A DNA stretch of 17,717 nucleotides from positions 1 through 17,717 of the forward strand of contig CAJUMW010000024.1 of NCBI GenBank assembly GCA_910587625.1. The letters run 5' to 3'. The notes below the pieces were generated by a model. The model searched no databases. It was not told where the DNA came from and was given only the letters and a program-made list of their open reading frames with translations. Of the stretch, positions 7,125 to 14,104 are shown piece after piece. Source of the stretch: an uncultured Christensenellaceae bacterium. GTDB lineage: Bacteria; Bacillota; Clostridia; Christensenellales; Borkfalkiaceae. The translations under genes and the position numbers were made by a program. The first letter of the stretch is position 1, and the number at the start of each line of letters is the position of its first letter.

Positions 7125-8027
7125 ATGGGTTTGTCCTTTTTGCCCGAAAACGTTAAACTTGCGCTTTCGCATTTGAATTTGAATTTTTTATCTGAAATAC
7201 GCCTTCGTCGCGGACAACCTGTAATTATTGAGTACAGAGGGGAATATAAGTATCTTGGTAATATGGGACTTGCTTCAACCGAAAGCGACAGGGTTTTTTC
7301 GGAAGATATTGCTAGCGTACTAAATTCTGCCACGGGCGGCTGCATATATGGCTATACCGAGCAAATGAAAAGCGGTTTTATTACTGTTGAGCACGGGGTA
7401 AGGATAGGTATTGCAGGGGAATATGTTACCGAAAACGGCGGGGTGAACACAGTTAAAAATATAACTTCTCTAAATATAAGGGTGCCGCACGACATTATCG
7501 GTTGTTCGGATTTCATATTTAAAGCCCTGTTTTGCGGCGGACTGTATTCTACGCTTATTTTTTCAAAGCCGGGATTCGGTAAAACCACAATACTGAGAGA
7601 TATTGCTCGCACGCTTTCCAAGCAATGCGGAAGAAACGTACTTATTTTTGACGAGCGCGGAGAAATTGCGGCAATGGATTGCTTTGGTGACGGCTTTGAT
7701 TTGGGTGCGGTAGACGTCATACGTTCGCATAACAAGCTTTCGGCAATTCAAAGTGCGATACGGGCAATGAAGCCGGACGTAATAATTACCGACGAGCTAT
7801 ACGGAGAAAACGACGATAAAGCGGCAAAATATGCGGTAGATTGCGGTATTACTGTAATTGCATCTTCGCATATAATCGACAAAACTCGCCTTAAAGCAAT
7901 GCCTTTTGAATACTTTGTCGAGCTTAAAAAGCTTAACGGCCAAATGGAAATATATGATAAAAATTTTAATTCTTATAGCATTAGTGGCATTAATAACGCT
8001 TGTGGGAGTGTTTTTGTCGGCAAATAA
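7125..8027 (+). CDS. spoIIIAA: Stage III sporulation protein AA (ATPase)
   Basis: A 300-residue mother-cell ATPase of the SpoIIIA-SpoIIQ feeding-tube complex, related to type II/IV secretion ATPases. The N-terminal domain has E24-I-R-L-R-x-G-x-P (24-32) and H90-G-V-R-I-G-I-A-G (90-98). The nucleotide site is F-S-K-P-G-F-G-K-T-T (146-155), followed by L-R-D, DERGE (176-180), the SHNK region (201-204) and Walker B I-I-T-D-E-L (221-225). The first Walker A glycine is replaced by S147. The length is close to B. subtilis SpoIIIAA (about 307). ATG 7125 is the only good start; there is no obvious Shine-Dalgarno and I could not find a convincing sigma-E promoter in the 22 bases after the upstream terminator. 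The 3' end overlaps spoIIIAB by 74 bases. Confidence 0.95.
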   Translation: MGLSFLPENVKLALSHLNLNFLSEIRLRRGQPVIIEYRGEYKYLGNMGLASTESDRVFSEDIASVLNSATGGCIYGYTEQMKSGFITVEHGVRIGIAGEYVTENGGVNTVKNITSLNIRVPHDIIGCSDFIFKALFCGGLYSTLIFSKPGFGKTTILRDIARTLSKQCGRNVLIFDERGEIAAMDCFGDGFDLGAVDVIRSHNKLSAIQSAIRAMKPDVIITDELYGENDDKAAKYAVDCGITVIASSHIIDKTRLKAMPFEYFVELKKLNGQMEIYDKNFNSYSISGINNACGSVFVGK

Positions 8028-8379
8028 AAAGAAAAGAATGCAAGTTTTTGCCGAGCTTTACGAGTTTAACGAACAACTCATTTTAAACCTTAAATTTGCC
8101 AGAAATCCTATTTCAAAGGTTGCCGAGCCATTTACTTATATAGCGGAAATAATGAACGGCAAATGCGTTTTGGACGGAAAAGACGGTGAATTTATCTCGG
8201 AATATACCGTCAATATCGGCAAGAGCGACCCACTTTCACAGATTGACTATTTAAACGGCAGAAAACAGTCGCTGACCAAATACCGGGACGAGAGCGCAAG
8301 CGATTATAAGAGGTATAGTTCGCTGTACGTTAAAATATTTTTTATGATAGGCGTTTTGGCGGCGGTGCTGCTTGCGTAG
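7954..8379 (+). CDS. spoIIIAB: Stage III sporulation protein AB
   Basis: A 141-residue membrane protein of the spoIIIA complex. It has an N-terminal membrane helix (about 2-22), a basic KKKR segment, a helical cytosolic domain (about 28-122) and a C-terminal hydrophobic helix (126-141). This is the layout of SpoIIIAB, whose middle domain resembles GspF-type secretion platform proteins. The start at 7954 (M-I-K-I-L-I-L-I) is chosen because it opens directly into the membrane helix and has a GGA seven bases upstream; an in-frame ATG at 7906 would add 16 residues atypical for the family. It lies within the 3' end of spoIIIAA in another frame (74-base overlap). It is shorter than the B. subtilis protein (about 170). 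Confidence 0.9.
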   Translation: MIKILILIALVALITLVGVFLSANKKKRMQVFAELYEFNEQLILNLKFARNPISKVAEPFTYIAEIMNGKCVLDGKDGEFISEYTVNIGKSDPLSQIDYLNGRKQSLTKYRDESASDYKRYSSLYVKIFFMIGVLAAVLLA

Positions 8380-8394
8380 TTGAGTTATTGATAT

Positions 8395-8592
8395 ATGGAT
8401 ATTAGCATAATATTTAAAATTGCCGCTATAGGCATTATAATCACGATTATTTGTCAGGTTTTAAAAAAATCCGACAGGGACGATATCGCCACGCTTGTAA
8501 GTTTGGTGGGGCTTATAATAGTTTTGACGGTAGTAATTACAATGATTGCCGACTTATTTTCGCAGATAAGACAGCTTTTTGATATGTTCTGA
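8395..8592 (+). CDS. spoIIIAC: Stage III sporulation protein AC
   Basis: A 65-residue protein with two membrane helices (about 4-22 and 31-53) joined by KKSDRDDIA, typical in size and sequence for SpoIIIAC. It is thought to form part of the membrane platform together with AD and AE. The stop codon TGA overlaps the ATG of spoIIIAD by one base (TGATG at 8590-8594), indicating coupled translation. The gap to spoIIIAB is 15 bases, without a strong ribosome-binding site. Confidence 0.95.
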   Translation: MDISIIFKIAAIGIIITIICQVLKKSDRDDIATLVSLVGLIIVLTVVITMIADLFSQIRQLFDMF

Positions 8593-8984
8593 TGTATGTT
8601 TTTCGTCTTTGCTGTATCGCAATAATAACTGCGGTCAGCGCATTTATTTTAAAAAGTCATAAATCCGAACTCGTTCCCCTATGCCTTACGGCAGGCGGAA
8701 TAATAATATTTCTTTATGTCTTTGACTATTTAACGCAAAGCGTAGAATTTATTAAGAAGTTTACTCAGGGTACGGGCATAGATAATGAAATTATCCGCAC
8801 GATTTTTAAAATTATGGGGATAGGGTTTATGGTAGAGCTTACGGCAAGTTCGGTTAAGGAGTTAGGGTTCGACGGAGTGGCGGACAAGTTGGTGTTATGC
8901 GGAAAAATAATCTTATTCGTAGTTTCTATTCCCATTCTTTCAAGCACTTACAATATAATCGTTTCGCTGATAAATCTTGTTTAA
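8592..8984 (+). CDS. spoIIIAD: Stage III sporulation protein AD
   Basis: A 130-residue polytopic protein with about four hydrophobic segments. KSHKSELVPLCLTAGGIIIF (22-41) and the later F-K-I-M-G-I-G-F-M-V-E-L-T (72-84), A-S-S-V-K-E-L-G and A-D-K-L-V-L-C-G-K segments match the SpoIIIAD family, whose length (about 133) it shares. It is a membrane component of the SpoIIIA complex. It starts on the overlapping stop of spoIIIAC. The 3' end overlaps the assigned start of spoIIIAE by 88 bases. Confidence 0.95.
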   Translation: MYVFRLCCIAIITAVSAFILKSHKSELVPLCLTAGGIIIFLYVFDYLTQSVEFIKKFTQGTGIDNEIIRTIFKIMGIGFMVELTASSVKELGFDGVADKLVLCGKIILFVVSIPILSSTYNIIVSLINLV

Positions 8985-10171
8985 GAAAACTTGTAATTAT
9001 TTTCTTTTTGCTTTTAATAGTTATTTTGCTTGCGTTTTGCGGAATAACCGCCGCTGCCGAAAATGAAGAGGAAAAGGACGGAAAAGATGAAATATATGAT
9101 AATATAACCACTCTTTTGGAAGGACTTGATTTGTCCGAGCTTCAAAAATATCTAGACGAAAACGGGGATAGCTATCTTTTAAATTTCGGATCTACCGCAA
9201 AAGACATTGTCGAATATTTGATAGAGGGCAATCTTACCACCGACTATAACGGATATTTAAACGAACTTTTTTCTATTATATTTAAAAATGTAATAGCTTT
9301 GATACCGGCATTTGCCGCCGTTACCGCATTGGGGCTACTTTCCGCCGTTATGACTGCCGCAGAGGGCAGTATAATAGGTAAATCTACCTCAAAAATAGTG
9401 CATTTGGCGTGCTATTCATTGATTATTCTTATAGTCGCTTCAATGCTTGTAAAAATAGTCGGCGGCTGTACTGAATGTATCCTGAATATCAAGCGCCAGA
9501 TAGAAATAATTACGCCCATTCTCGCAACATTGACCGTGCTTACGGGCGGCACAAGTTCGGCGGCAATATATCAACCTTCGGCAATATTTCTGTCCGGCGG
9601 CGCAGTCGAGATAGTAAGTAACTTTATTTTTCCTGCCACAATAGGCGTTGTCGTAATGAATTTTATGTCGCACTTGAATAGCCAGATGTCGTTTTCGGGT
9701 GTTACGGCGCTTATAAAAAGCATAATGAAGTGGGCTATCGGTATAACCGTAACCGTGTTCAGTATCTTCATTACTTCGCAAAGTTCGGCGTCCTCTCTGT
9801 TTGACGGAATAATTTTTAAGGCAACAAAATATTTTGTAAGCAATTCCGTGCCTATAGTCGGAAATTTTCTTTCAAGCGGCTTTGATATGCTGTCGTCTGC
9901 CGGATTGCTCATAAAAAGCTCGGTCGGCGTCTGCGGTATTATATTGCTGCTTTTTGAAATAATACAGCCGATAATTTTACTTGTTTCTTTCTCGATAATA
10001 TTGAAAATAGTAGGAGCTATTGTTCAACCGATAGGGGAAAATTCTCTGTTTGGACTGCTTTCCGACCTATCTAAGGATATTGAATATTTTATAGCCGGAT
10101 TATTGACCGTAGCGTTTATGTATGCGTTGGTAATAATGTTGATAATTAACTCGGCAAACAGCTTTGTATGA
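8897..10171 (+). CDS. spoIIIAE: Stage III sporulation protein AE
   Basis: At 424 residues this is the largest membrane protein of the SpoIIIA complex. A basic region (up to K31) precedes a hydrophobic signal-like helix (32-49) and a possible A-A-A cleavage site (52-54). An acidic stretch (E-N-E-E-E-K-D) and an extracytoplasmic segment follow, then some seven hydrophobic segments in the last 280 residues. Features such as TLTVLTGGTSSAAIYQPSAI (210-229), the F-P-A-T-I-G-V-V segment and the V-Q-P-I-G-E-N-S motif near the C-terminus are typical of SpoIIIAE. The B. subtilis protein is about 399 residues. ATG 8897 is the only in-frame ATG near the 5' end and implies an 88-base overlap with spoIIIAD and about 28 extra residues, so the true start may be a non-ATG codon downstream. 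Confidence 0.93.
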   Translation: MRKNNLIRSFYSHSFKHLQYNRFADKSCLRKLVIIFFLLLIVILLAFCGITAAAENEEEKDGKDEIYDNITTLLEGLDLSELQKYLDENGDSYLLNFGSTAKDIVEYLIEGNLTTDYNGYLNELFSIIFKNVIALIPAFAAVTALGLLSAVMTAAEGSIIGKSTSKIVHLACYSLIILIVASMLVKIVGGCTECILNIKRQIEIITPILATLTVLTGGTSSAAIYQPSAIFLSGGAVEIVSNFIFPATIGVVVMNFMSHLNSQMSFSGVTALIKSIMKWAIGITVTVFSIFITSQSSASSLFDGIIFKATKYFVSNSVPIVGNFLSSGFDMLSSAGLLIKSSVGVCGIILLLFEIIQPIILLVSFSIILKIVGAIVQPIGENSLFGLLSDLSKDIEYFIAGLLTVAFMYALVIMLIINSANSFV

Positions 10172-10602
10172 AAATTTATCTATTGACTGCCGCCGGGGTT
10201 ATTTTTATTTCGGTTATCGTTTCGCTTTTAATACCTGAAGGCAAATTAAATAAAACGGTAACTTTTATAATGCGGCTTATTTGTATTTTAGTACTGATAC
10301 AGCCAATTACGGGAATTTTCGGCATAAAAAACGAACAGCCAGTAAGCGATTTTATCGACTACGGGTATGTTGAAACGGCATATTCGGAAAACCAAAGCGC
10401 GCAACTTGAAAAACTTCTTTTAAAAGAGTTTGAAGTCGAAACAGACTGTGTTGTAAATATTTTCTTTGAAAACGGAGAATTTAAGGCAAAAAGCGTAGAA
10501 GTGGGGCTTGAAAAAAATAATGAGAAATTATTTAAAGAAATTTATTCATATTTGAGTGATTGCGGCTATATAAATATAACAGTATATGCGCAAAGTACTT
10601 AA
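10168..10602 (+). CDS. spoIIIAF: Stage III sporulation protein AF
   Basis: A 144-residue protein. It has an N-terminal membrane pair (about 2-21 and 32-52) with the family's motif ending in L-I-Q-P-I (43-47), then a soluble alpha/beta domain (about 75-144), which in SpoIIIAF resembles a ring-building motif. It is clearly shorter than the B. subtilis protein (about 206 residues); the linker between the membrane part and the soluble domain seems to be the missing portion. The ATG overlaps the spoIIIAE stop (ATGA, four bases). It ends 17 bases inside spoIIIAG. Confidence 0.9.
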   Translation: MKIYLLTAAGVIFISVIVSLLIPEGKLNKTVTFIMRLICILVLIQPITGIFGIKNEQPVSDFIDYGYVETAYSENQSAQLEKLLLKEFEVETDCVVNIFFENGEFKAKSVEVGLEKNNEKLFKEIYSYLSDCGYINITVYAQST

Positions 10603-10945
10603 TTTTGTGAACGACAACAAAAAAATAATAATAGTCGTAATACTTATCATTATACTTGTCGGAACTATATATTTTATAAATAGTTACGGCGCAAAGGATA
10701 AAAGTGTTTCAAGCGTGCAGGATAAAAGTGCGACCGAAATCAAGCTTACCGGTATTTTAAGCTCAATAGACGGAGTGGGAAATACCGACGTTATGATTAC
10801 GGAAAACAATGACGGAATACAGGGCGTAATAATCGTTTGTGAAGGCGCGAACAATATTATGACCAGAAATGTTATTTTAAACGCCGTGTCGACGGCTTTA
10901 AATATCGACAAAAAATTAATAGCAATATATTCAATGAATAATTAA
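10586..10945 (+). CDS. spoIIIAG: Stage III sporulation protein AG, minimal form
   Basis: A 119-residue bitopic protein: a short cytosolic N-terminus, one membrane helix (13-32), a Ser/Lys linker and a compact C-terminal domain (about 49-117). The latter carries the SpoIIIAG signature V-I-I-V-C-E-G-A-N (81-89), R94-N-V-I-L-N-A-V-S-T-A-L-N-I and the final strand K-L-I-A-I-Y-S-M. In the family this ring-building domain assembles the large feeding-tube ring facing the forespore. B. subtilis SpoIIIAG is about 229 residues and carries a large insertion inside this domain. Here the gap between the first two predicted strands is about five residues, so the insertion seems absent. The start overlaps spoIIIAF by 17 bases. 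Confidence 0.9.
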   Translation: MRKVLNFVNDNKKIIIVVILIIILVGTIYFINSYGAKDKSVSSVQDKSATEIKLTGILSSIDGVGNTDVMITENNDGIQGVIIVCEGANNIMTRNVILNAVSTALNIDKKLIAIYSMNN

Positions 10946-10955
10946 GGAGAATATT

Positions 10956-11444
10956 ATGTCAAAAAAGAAAAAAATCATCATTATGTCCTCACTCGTATTT
11001 TTACTTGCGCTTACCGCCGTGTTGAACGTGCTTCTTGCGACAAACGTAATCGCTTCGGGCGATTCAAACGCTATAACCACGTCCAACTACTTTACAACCT
11101 TCCGCACGGAAAGAACTACCACGAGAAGCGAAGAGCTTTTGCAACTTGACAGCGTGCTCGCGCTCTATGAAGAGGACAGCGAAAAGTATCAGGAAGCTGT
11201 CGACCTCAAACTCAAAATAGTTGCAATGATGGAAAGAGAACTTCTTTTGGAAACGCTTATCAAGTCGCGCGGTTTCTCGGACGCGGTTGTATCCATTGGT
11301 ATGGAGTCTGAAAACGTAAACGTATTTATCAATTCTAACGAGCTTGATTACAACACCGCTCTTTCAATCTATACTATTTTGAAGGATGAAGCAAGCGTAG
11401 CTCCCGGAAATATAATAATTTTGCCTGTTTATTCGCAAGTTTGA
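10956..11444 (+). CDS. spoIIIAH: Stage III sporulation protein AH
   Basis: A 162-residue mother-cell membrane protein that in the family binds forespore SpoIIQ in the intermembrane space. It has K-rich N-terminus SKKKK, one membrane helix (about 8-33), and an extracytoplasmic linker with F-R-T-E-R-T-T-T-R (49-57). A helix follows with repeated charged residues (58-105), then the YscJ/FliF-like ring-building domain (about 95-160) ending in I-I-I-L-P-V. It is shorter than B. subtilis SpoIIIAH (about 218). It has the best ribosome-binding site of the operon (AAGGAGA, seven bases before ATG), in line with high-level synthesis. It is the last gene of the spoIIIA operon; no terminator is visible after it. 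Confidence 0.94.
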   Translation: MSKKKKIIIMSSLVFLLALTAVLNVLLATNVIASGDSNAITTSNYFTTFRTERTTTRSEELLQLDSVLALYEEDSEKYQEAVDLKLKIVAMMERELLLETLIKSRGFSDAVVSIGMESENVNVFINSNELDYNTALSIYTILKDEASVAPGNIIILPVYSQV

Positions 11445-11454
11445 TAAAGTATAG

Positions 11455-11483
11455 TTGCAAATTTTTTAATAGTGTGTTATACT
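11455..11483 (+). promoter_or_regulatory. Sigma-A promoter for asp23-nusB-folD-ispA
   Basis: TTGCAA (11455-11460), 17 bases, TATACT (11478-11483), predicting a start near 11490. It separates the vegetative housekeeping operon from the sporulation operon, between which there is no terminator. Confidence 0.7.
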
Positions 11484-11490
11484 AATGTAA

Positions 11491-11524
11491 ACTAAGATAC
11501 ATTTTGCTTATGTTGCGTCTTAGT
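11491..11524 (+). promoter_or_regulatory. Hairpin in the asp23 leader
   Basis: ACTAAGA (11491-11497) and TCTTAGT (11518-11524) can form a 7-bp stem starting at about the first transcribed base and ending two bases before the Shine-Dalgarno AAGGAG (11526-11531). It may stabilise the 5' end or affect ribosome access; no T-run follows, so it is not a terminator. Confidence 0.45.
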
Positions 11525-11537
11525 CAAGGAGAAAAGT

Positions 11538-11870
11538 ATGGCACATATCAGACACGACCCTACTTCTACTCAAAAGGGTAAAATAACTTATAATTCAGGC
11601 ATAGTCAGCGGAATAGTTGCGCTTGCAATAAGCGAGGTTGAAGGGGTAAGCCTTTTGACAAACAAGAATAAAGGTATTAAACTCAACTTTGAAAAGCAAG
11701 GCATATCTGCGGATATAAGTGTTAAGGTGGACAGCAACAGCGCGGTTTCTTCGCTTGCGTTCAAAATACAGCAGTCCATAAAACACAACGTCGAGTCCAT
11801 GACTAACTACAAAGTTACAAAGGTTGACGTTCACGTTCAGGACGTAAACTTTAGCGACTCAACAATATAA
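11538..11870 (+). CDS. Asp23/Gls24 family protein (YqhY-like)
   Basis: A 110-residue soluble protein of the Asp23/Gls24 (DUF322) family. Characteristic parts are G-K-I-T-Y-N-S-G-I-V-S-G-I (14-26), A-I-S-E-V-E-G-V (30-37) and the closing T-K-V-D-V-H-V-Q-D-V (93-102). In Bacillus the paralogue YqhY sits in the same place, before nusB, and is linked to fatty-acid synthesis because it follows accB-accC. Here accB-accC are absent. A strong Shine-Dalgarno (AAGGAG) lies six bases before the ATG. It is the first gene of the housekeeping operon. A hairpin between it and nusB could lower downstream transcription relative to this gene. Confidence 0.93.
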   Translation: MAHIRHDPTSTQKGKITYNSGIVSGIVALAISEVEGVSLLTNKNKGIKLNFEKQGISADISVKVDSNSAVSSLAFKIQQSIKHNVESMTNYKVTKVDVHVQDVNFSDSTI

Positions 11871-11876
11871 CATAAA

Positions 11877-11908
11877 AGATATTCCCTTATTGCGATAAGG
11901 GAATATTT
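11877..11908 (+). terminator. Hairpin between asp23 and nusB, possible attenuator
   Basis: A perfect 12-bp stem (11879-11890 with 11895-11906) with a TGCG loop, extendable by two pairs. Only TTT follows before a G, so termination is probably partial. As nusB has no promoter of its own in the remaining 38 bases, read-through is likely, and the hairpin may set the asp23 to nusB ratio or protect the asp23 3' end. Confidence 0.6.
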
Positions 11909-11946
11909 GTATATACACCATTTAGTCGGGAGGACTTGGGTAACAT

Positions 11947-12336
11947 ATGAGAACTAAGGCAAGAGAGGTTGCGTTCGAGCTTGTTTTTGCTTCGCAATTC
12001 GGCGGGGCGGACAACGGACTTAAAAGTGCGCTTTGCAAAAAAGAAAAGTTGACGCAGGACGATATTTCATATTGCGACAGGGTGCTGTCACTTATTGAGG
12101 AACACGGCGCAGAGTTTTCCGCCGTGATAGACTCGCGCTCTTTGGCGTTTCCGGAAGCGCGGCTTTTTCCTGCGGACAGAAGTATTTTATATGTCGCGCT
12201 TGCGGAAATACTCTATATGCCCGACATACCCAAAGCCGTTTCCGTCAATGAGGCGGCAAATATTGCTTCCAAATTCTCCTCCGAGAAGAGCGCAACTTTT
12301 GTATCGGGCATACTTTCCGAAGTTGAAAAGGGCTGA
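11947..12336 (+). CDS. nusB: Transcription antitermination factor NusB
   Basis: A 129-residue all-helical RNA-binding protein that with NusE (S10) binds boxA in rRNA leaders. It has R2-T-K-A-R-E-V-A-F-E-L-V-F near the start and the diagnostic C-terminal L-Y-V-A-L-A-E-I-L-Y (81-90), I-P-K-A-V-S-V-N-E-A-A-N-I-A-S-K-F (94-110) and F-V-S-G-I-L. The length is typical. GGGAGG (11928-11933) is 13 bases before the ATG, longer than usual; the TTG at 11936, nearer the GGGAGG, opens only a five-codon frame. folD follows after two bases. Confidence 0.95.
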   Translation: MRTKAREVAFELVFASQFGGADNGLKSALCKKEKLTQDDISYCDRVLSLIEEHGAEFSAVIDSRSLAFPEARLFPADRSILYVALAEILYMPDIPKAVSVNEAANIASKFSSEKSATFVSGILSEVEKG

Positions 12337-12338
12337 AA

Positions 12339-13184
12339 ATGAGTATAATTATTGACGGAAAAGCTATTGCGGCGGAATTGCGCAAAGAAATAAAAGCCGA
12401 AGTCGAGCGGTTCGTTTCGGAGAAAGGCAGAAAAATTACTCTTGCGGTTGTTCTTGTAGGGGAAAATCCGGCTTCGCAAGTTTATGTCAGAAACAAGATA
12501 AAAGCGTGTGAAGAGGTCGGAATTTCTTCAAAAGCCATATATCTCGGCGCAGACGTTACTCAGTGTGAACTTGAGCTTAATATTAAAAATCTTGTCGATG
12601 ATAAGAGCGTCGACGGCATACTTGTTCAGTTGCCTTTGCCCAAACAAATCGATGAAAACCGTATTTTAAAATTAATTCCAACAGAAAAGGATGTGGACGG
12701 CTTTTCAGAAGAAAATATCGGCAAACTGTGTATGAATGAAGACTGCCTTGTCGCTTGCACGCCTAACGGTGTAATGCGATTGCTTGAAGCCTATAACATA
12801 GAAATAAAAGGCAAGCGTGCCGTTGTGGTAGGTAGGTCGGACATAGTTGGAAAGCCTATGGCTATGTTGCTTTTAAACGCCGACGCAACCGTAACGGTTT
12901 GCCACAGCAAAACCAATAATTTAAAAGAAGAATGCCAAAACGCGGATATTTTGGTGTGTGCTATAGGCAAACCTAAATTTATAAGCGCGGATATGGTAAA
13001 GAATGGTGCCGTAGTGGTTGACGTAGGCATTAATCGCGATGAGAACGGTAAGTTGTGCGGAGACGTGGATTTTGAAGGCGTGCATAAAAAATGCGCATAT
13101 ATAACTCCCGTGCCGGGCGGCGTGGGGCCTATGACTATTACAATGCTTATGTATAACACGTTAAAAGCGGCATCAAGGAGATAA
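12339..13184 (+). CDS. folD: Methylenetetrahydrofolate dehydrogenase / cyclohydrolase
   Basis: A 281-residue bifunctional enzyme interconverting methylene-, methenyl- and 10-formyl-tetrahydrofolate with NADP. The catalytic residues expected by comparison with E. coli are Y49 and K53 in Y-V-R-N-K, Q97 in G-I-L-V-Q-L-P-L-P, and D120 in K-D-V-D-G-F. The Rossmann dinucleotide site is V-V-G-R-S-D-I-V-G-K-P (163-173), and the C-terminal T-P-V-P-G-G-V-G-P-M-T (256-266) is canonical. The length is standard (about 280-288). It lies two bases after nusB and two bases before ispA; in Bacillus xseA and xseB lie between folD and ispA. Confidence 0.98.
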   Translation: MSIIIDGKAIAAELRKEIKAEVERFVSEKGRKITLAVVLVGENPASQVYVRNKIKACEEVGISSKAIYLGADVTQCELELNIKNLVDDKSVDGILVQLPLPKQIDENRILKLIPTEKDVDGFSEENIGKLCMNEDCLVACTPNGVMRLLEAYNIEIKGKRAVVVGRSDIVGKPMAMLLLNADATVTVCHSKTNNLKEECQNADILVCAIGKPKFISADMVKNGAVVVDVGINRDENGKLCGDVDFEGVHKKCAYITPVPGGVGPMTITMLMYNTLKAASRR

Positions 13185-13186
13185 TT

Positions 13187-14062
13187 TTGGATTTTAACGA
13201 GAAATACAGCGGATATCTCAATGAATTTAATCGAGCTTTAAGCTCGTTTTGCGACAATCTGAACTGTAAACCCGAAATACTTTGTGAAAGTTTGAAATAC
13301 TCTCTCGCCTTGGGCGGAAAGCGCATACGCCCCGTTCTTATGCTCGCTGTGGGGGATTTGCTCGGTGTTGACAGAAGCAAGCTTATAAGTTTTGCGCTTG
13401 CTGTTGAATTAATTCACACTTATTCGCTTATACACGATGATTTACCTTCTATGGACGACGATGATTATAGGCGCGGTAAAGCTTCAAATCATAAAGTTTT
13501 TGGGGAAGGTAACGCAATTTTAGCCGGCGACGGATTGTTGAATACCGCGTATTCCATTCTTTTTAAAGAATGCAGAAAAGGTGCAGAATATGTTTCCGCT
13601 TCCGAGTTTATATGCGATTGCGCAGGTATATACGGTATGATTGCCGGGCAATCAGCCGACTTGTTGCACGAAAATGACAGCATTCATAACGAAAACACAC
13701 TCAACTTCATATATGAGAATAAAACGGGTAAATTAATTACCGCTCCCGTCGTTGTTCCAAGCATTATTTGCGGCGGAAGATGTTTTTCGGAATTAAAGGC
13801 GTTTGGCAGGGATTTAGGATATTTATTTCAGGTTACCGACGATATTTTGGACGTTGAAGGCAGTTTTGACGACTTGGGTAAGAGTATAGGTAAAGACATA
13901 AAAGAGGGTAAATATACCTCGGTAGAACTTTATGGGCTTGACGGCAGTAAGCTTCGCGCAGACGTTGTGGCGGAACGATGCAAGACTATTCTCGAGGGAA
14001 TTGACGGCGATAGGGAATTTTTGATTATGTTTGTCAATTACGTCCGAAACAGAAAGAAATAA
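13187..14062 (+). CDS. ispA: Polyprenyl diphosphate synthase, probable farnesyl diphosphate synthase
   Basis: A 291-residue enzyme condensing isopentenyl diphosphate with allylic diphosphates, probably up to C15. G43-G-K-R-I-R is the substrate-binding block. The first Asp-rich motif is D84-D-L-P-S-M-D with the two-residue insertion typical of bacterial FPP synthases, followed by D-D-D-Y-R-R-G-K. G154-Q-S-A-D, K179-T-G-K and the second Asp-rich motif V-T-D218-D-I-L-D222 are present, and the C-terminal R-N-R-K closes the active site. It starts with TTG: AAGGAG at 13175-13180 is six bases upstream, which decides the start. C15 rather than C20 specificity is inferred from the first Asp-rich motif. 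It is the last protein gene before the OLE RNA. Confidence 0.95.
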   Translation: MDFNEKYSGYLNEFNRALSSFCDNLNCKPEILCESLKYSLALGGKRIRPVLMLAVGDLLGVDRSKLISFALAVELIHTYSLIHDDLPSMDDDDYRRGKASNHKVFGEGNAILAGDGLLNTAYSILFKECRKGAEYVSASEFICDCAGIYGMIAGQSADLLHENDSIHNENTLNFIYENKTGKLITAPVVVPSIICGGRCFSELKAFGRDLGYLFQVTDDILDVEGSFDDLGKSIGKDIKEGKYTSVELYGLDGSKLRADVVAERCKTILEGIDGDREFLIMFVNYVRNRKK

Positions 14063-14069
14063 AAAATTA

Positions 14070-14098
14070 TTGACAATGAAACAAAATTATGCTATAAT
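14070..14098 (+). promoter_or_regulatory. Perfect consensus sigma-A promoter of the OLE RNA
   Basis: TTGACA (14070-14075), exactly 17 bases, TATAAT (14093-14098). It starts seven bases after the ispA stop codon. The predicted first base is about 14105, two bases before the 5' strand of the closing helix. Confidence 0.9.
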
Positions 14099-14104
14099 AA
14101 CCAT

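Noticed and set aside
6871..7176. 101-codon + strand frame
   Set aside because: It is a shadow of the DUF1349 gene that then runs through the terminator and the spoIIIAA start.
9023..9046. Lipoprotein signal L-A-F-C in SpoIIIAE
   Set aside because: Phe before the Cys does not fit the lipobox rule, and an A-A-A signal-peptidase-like site follows; the family is not lipidated.
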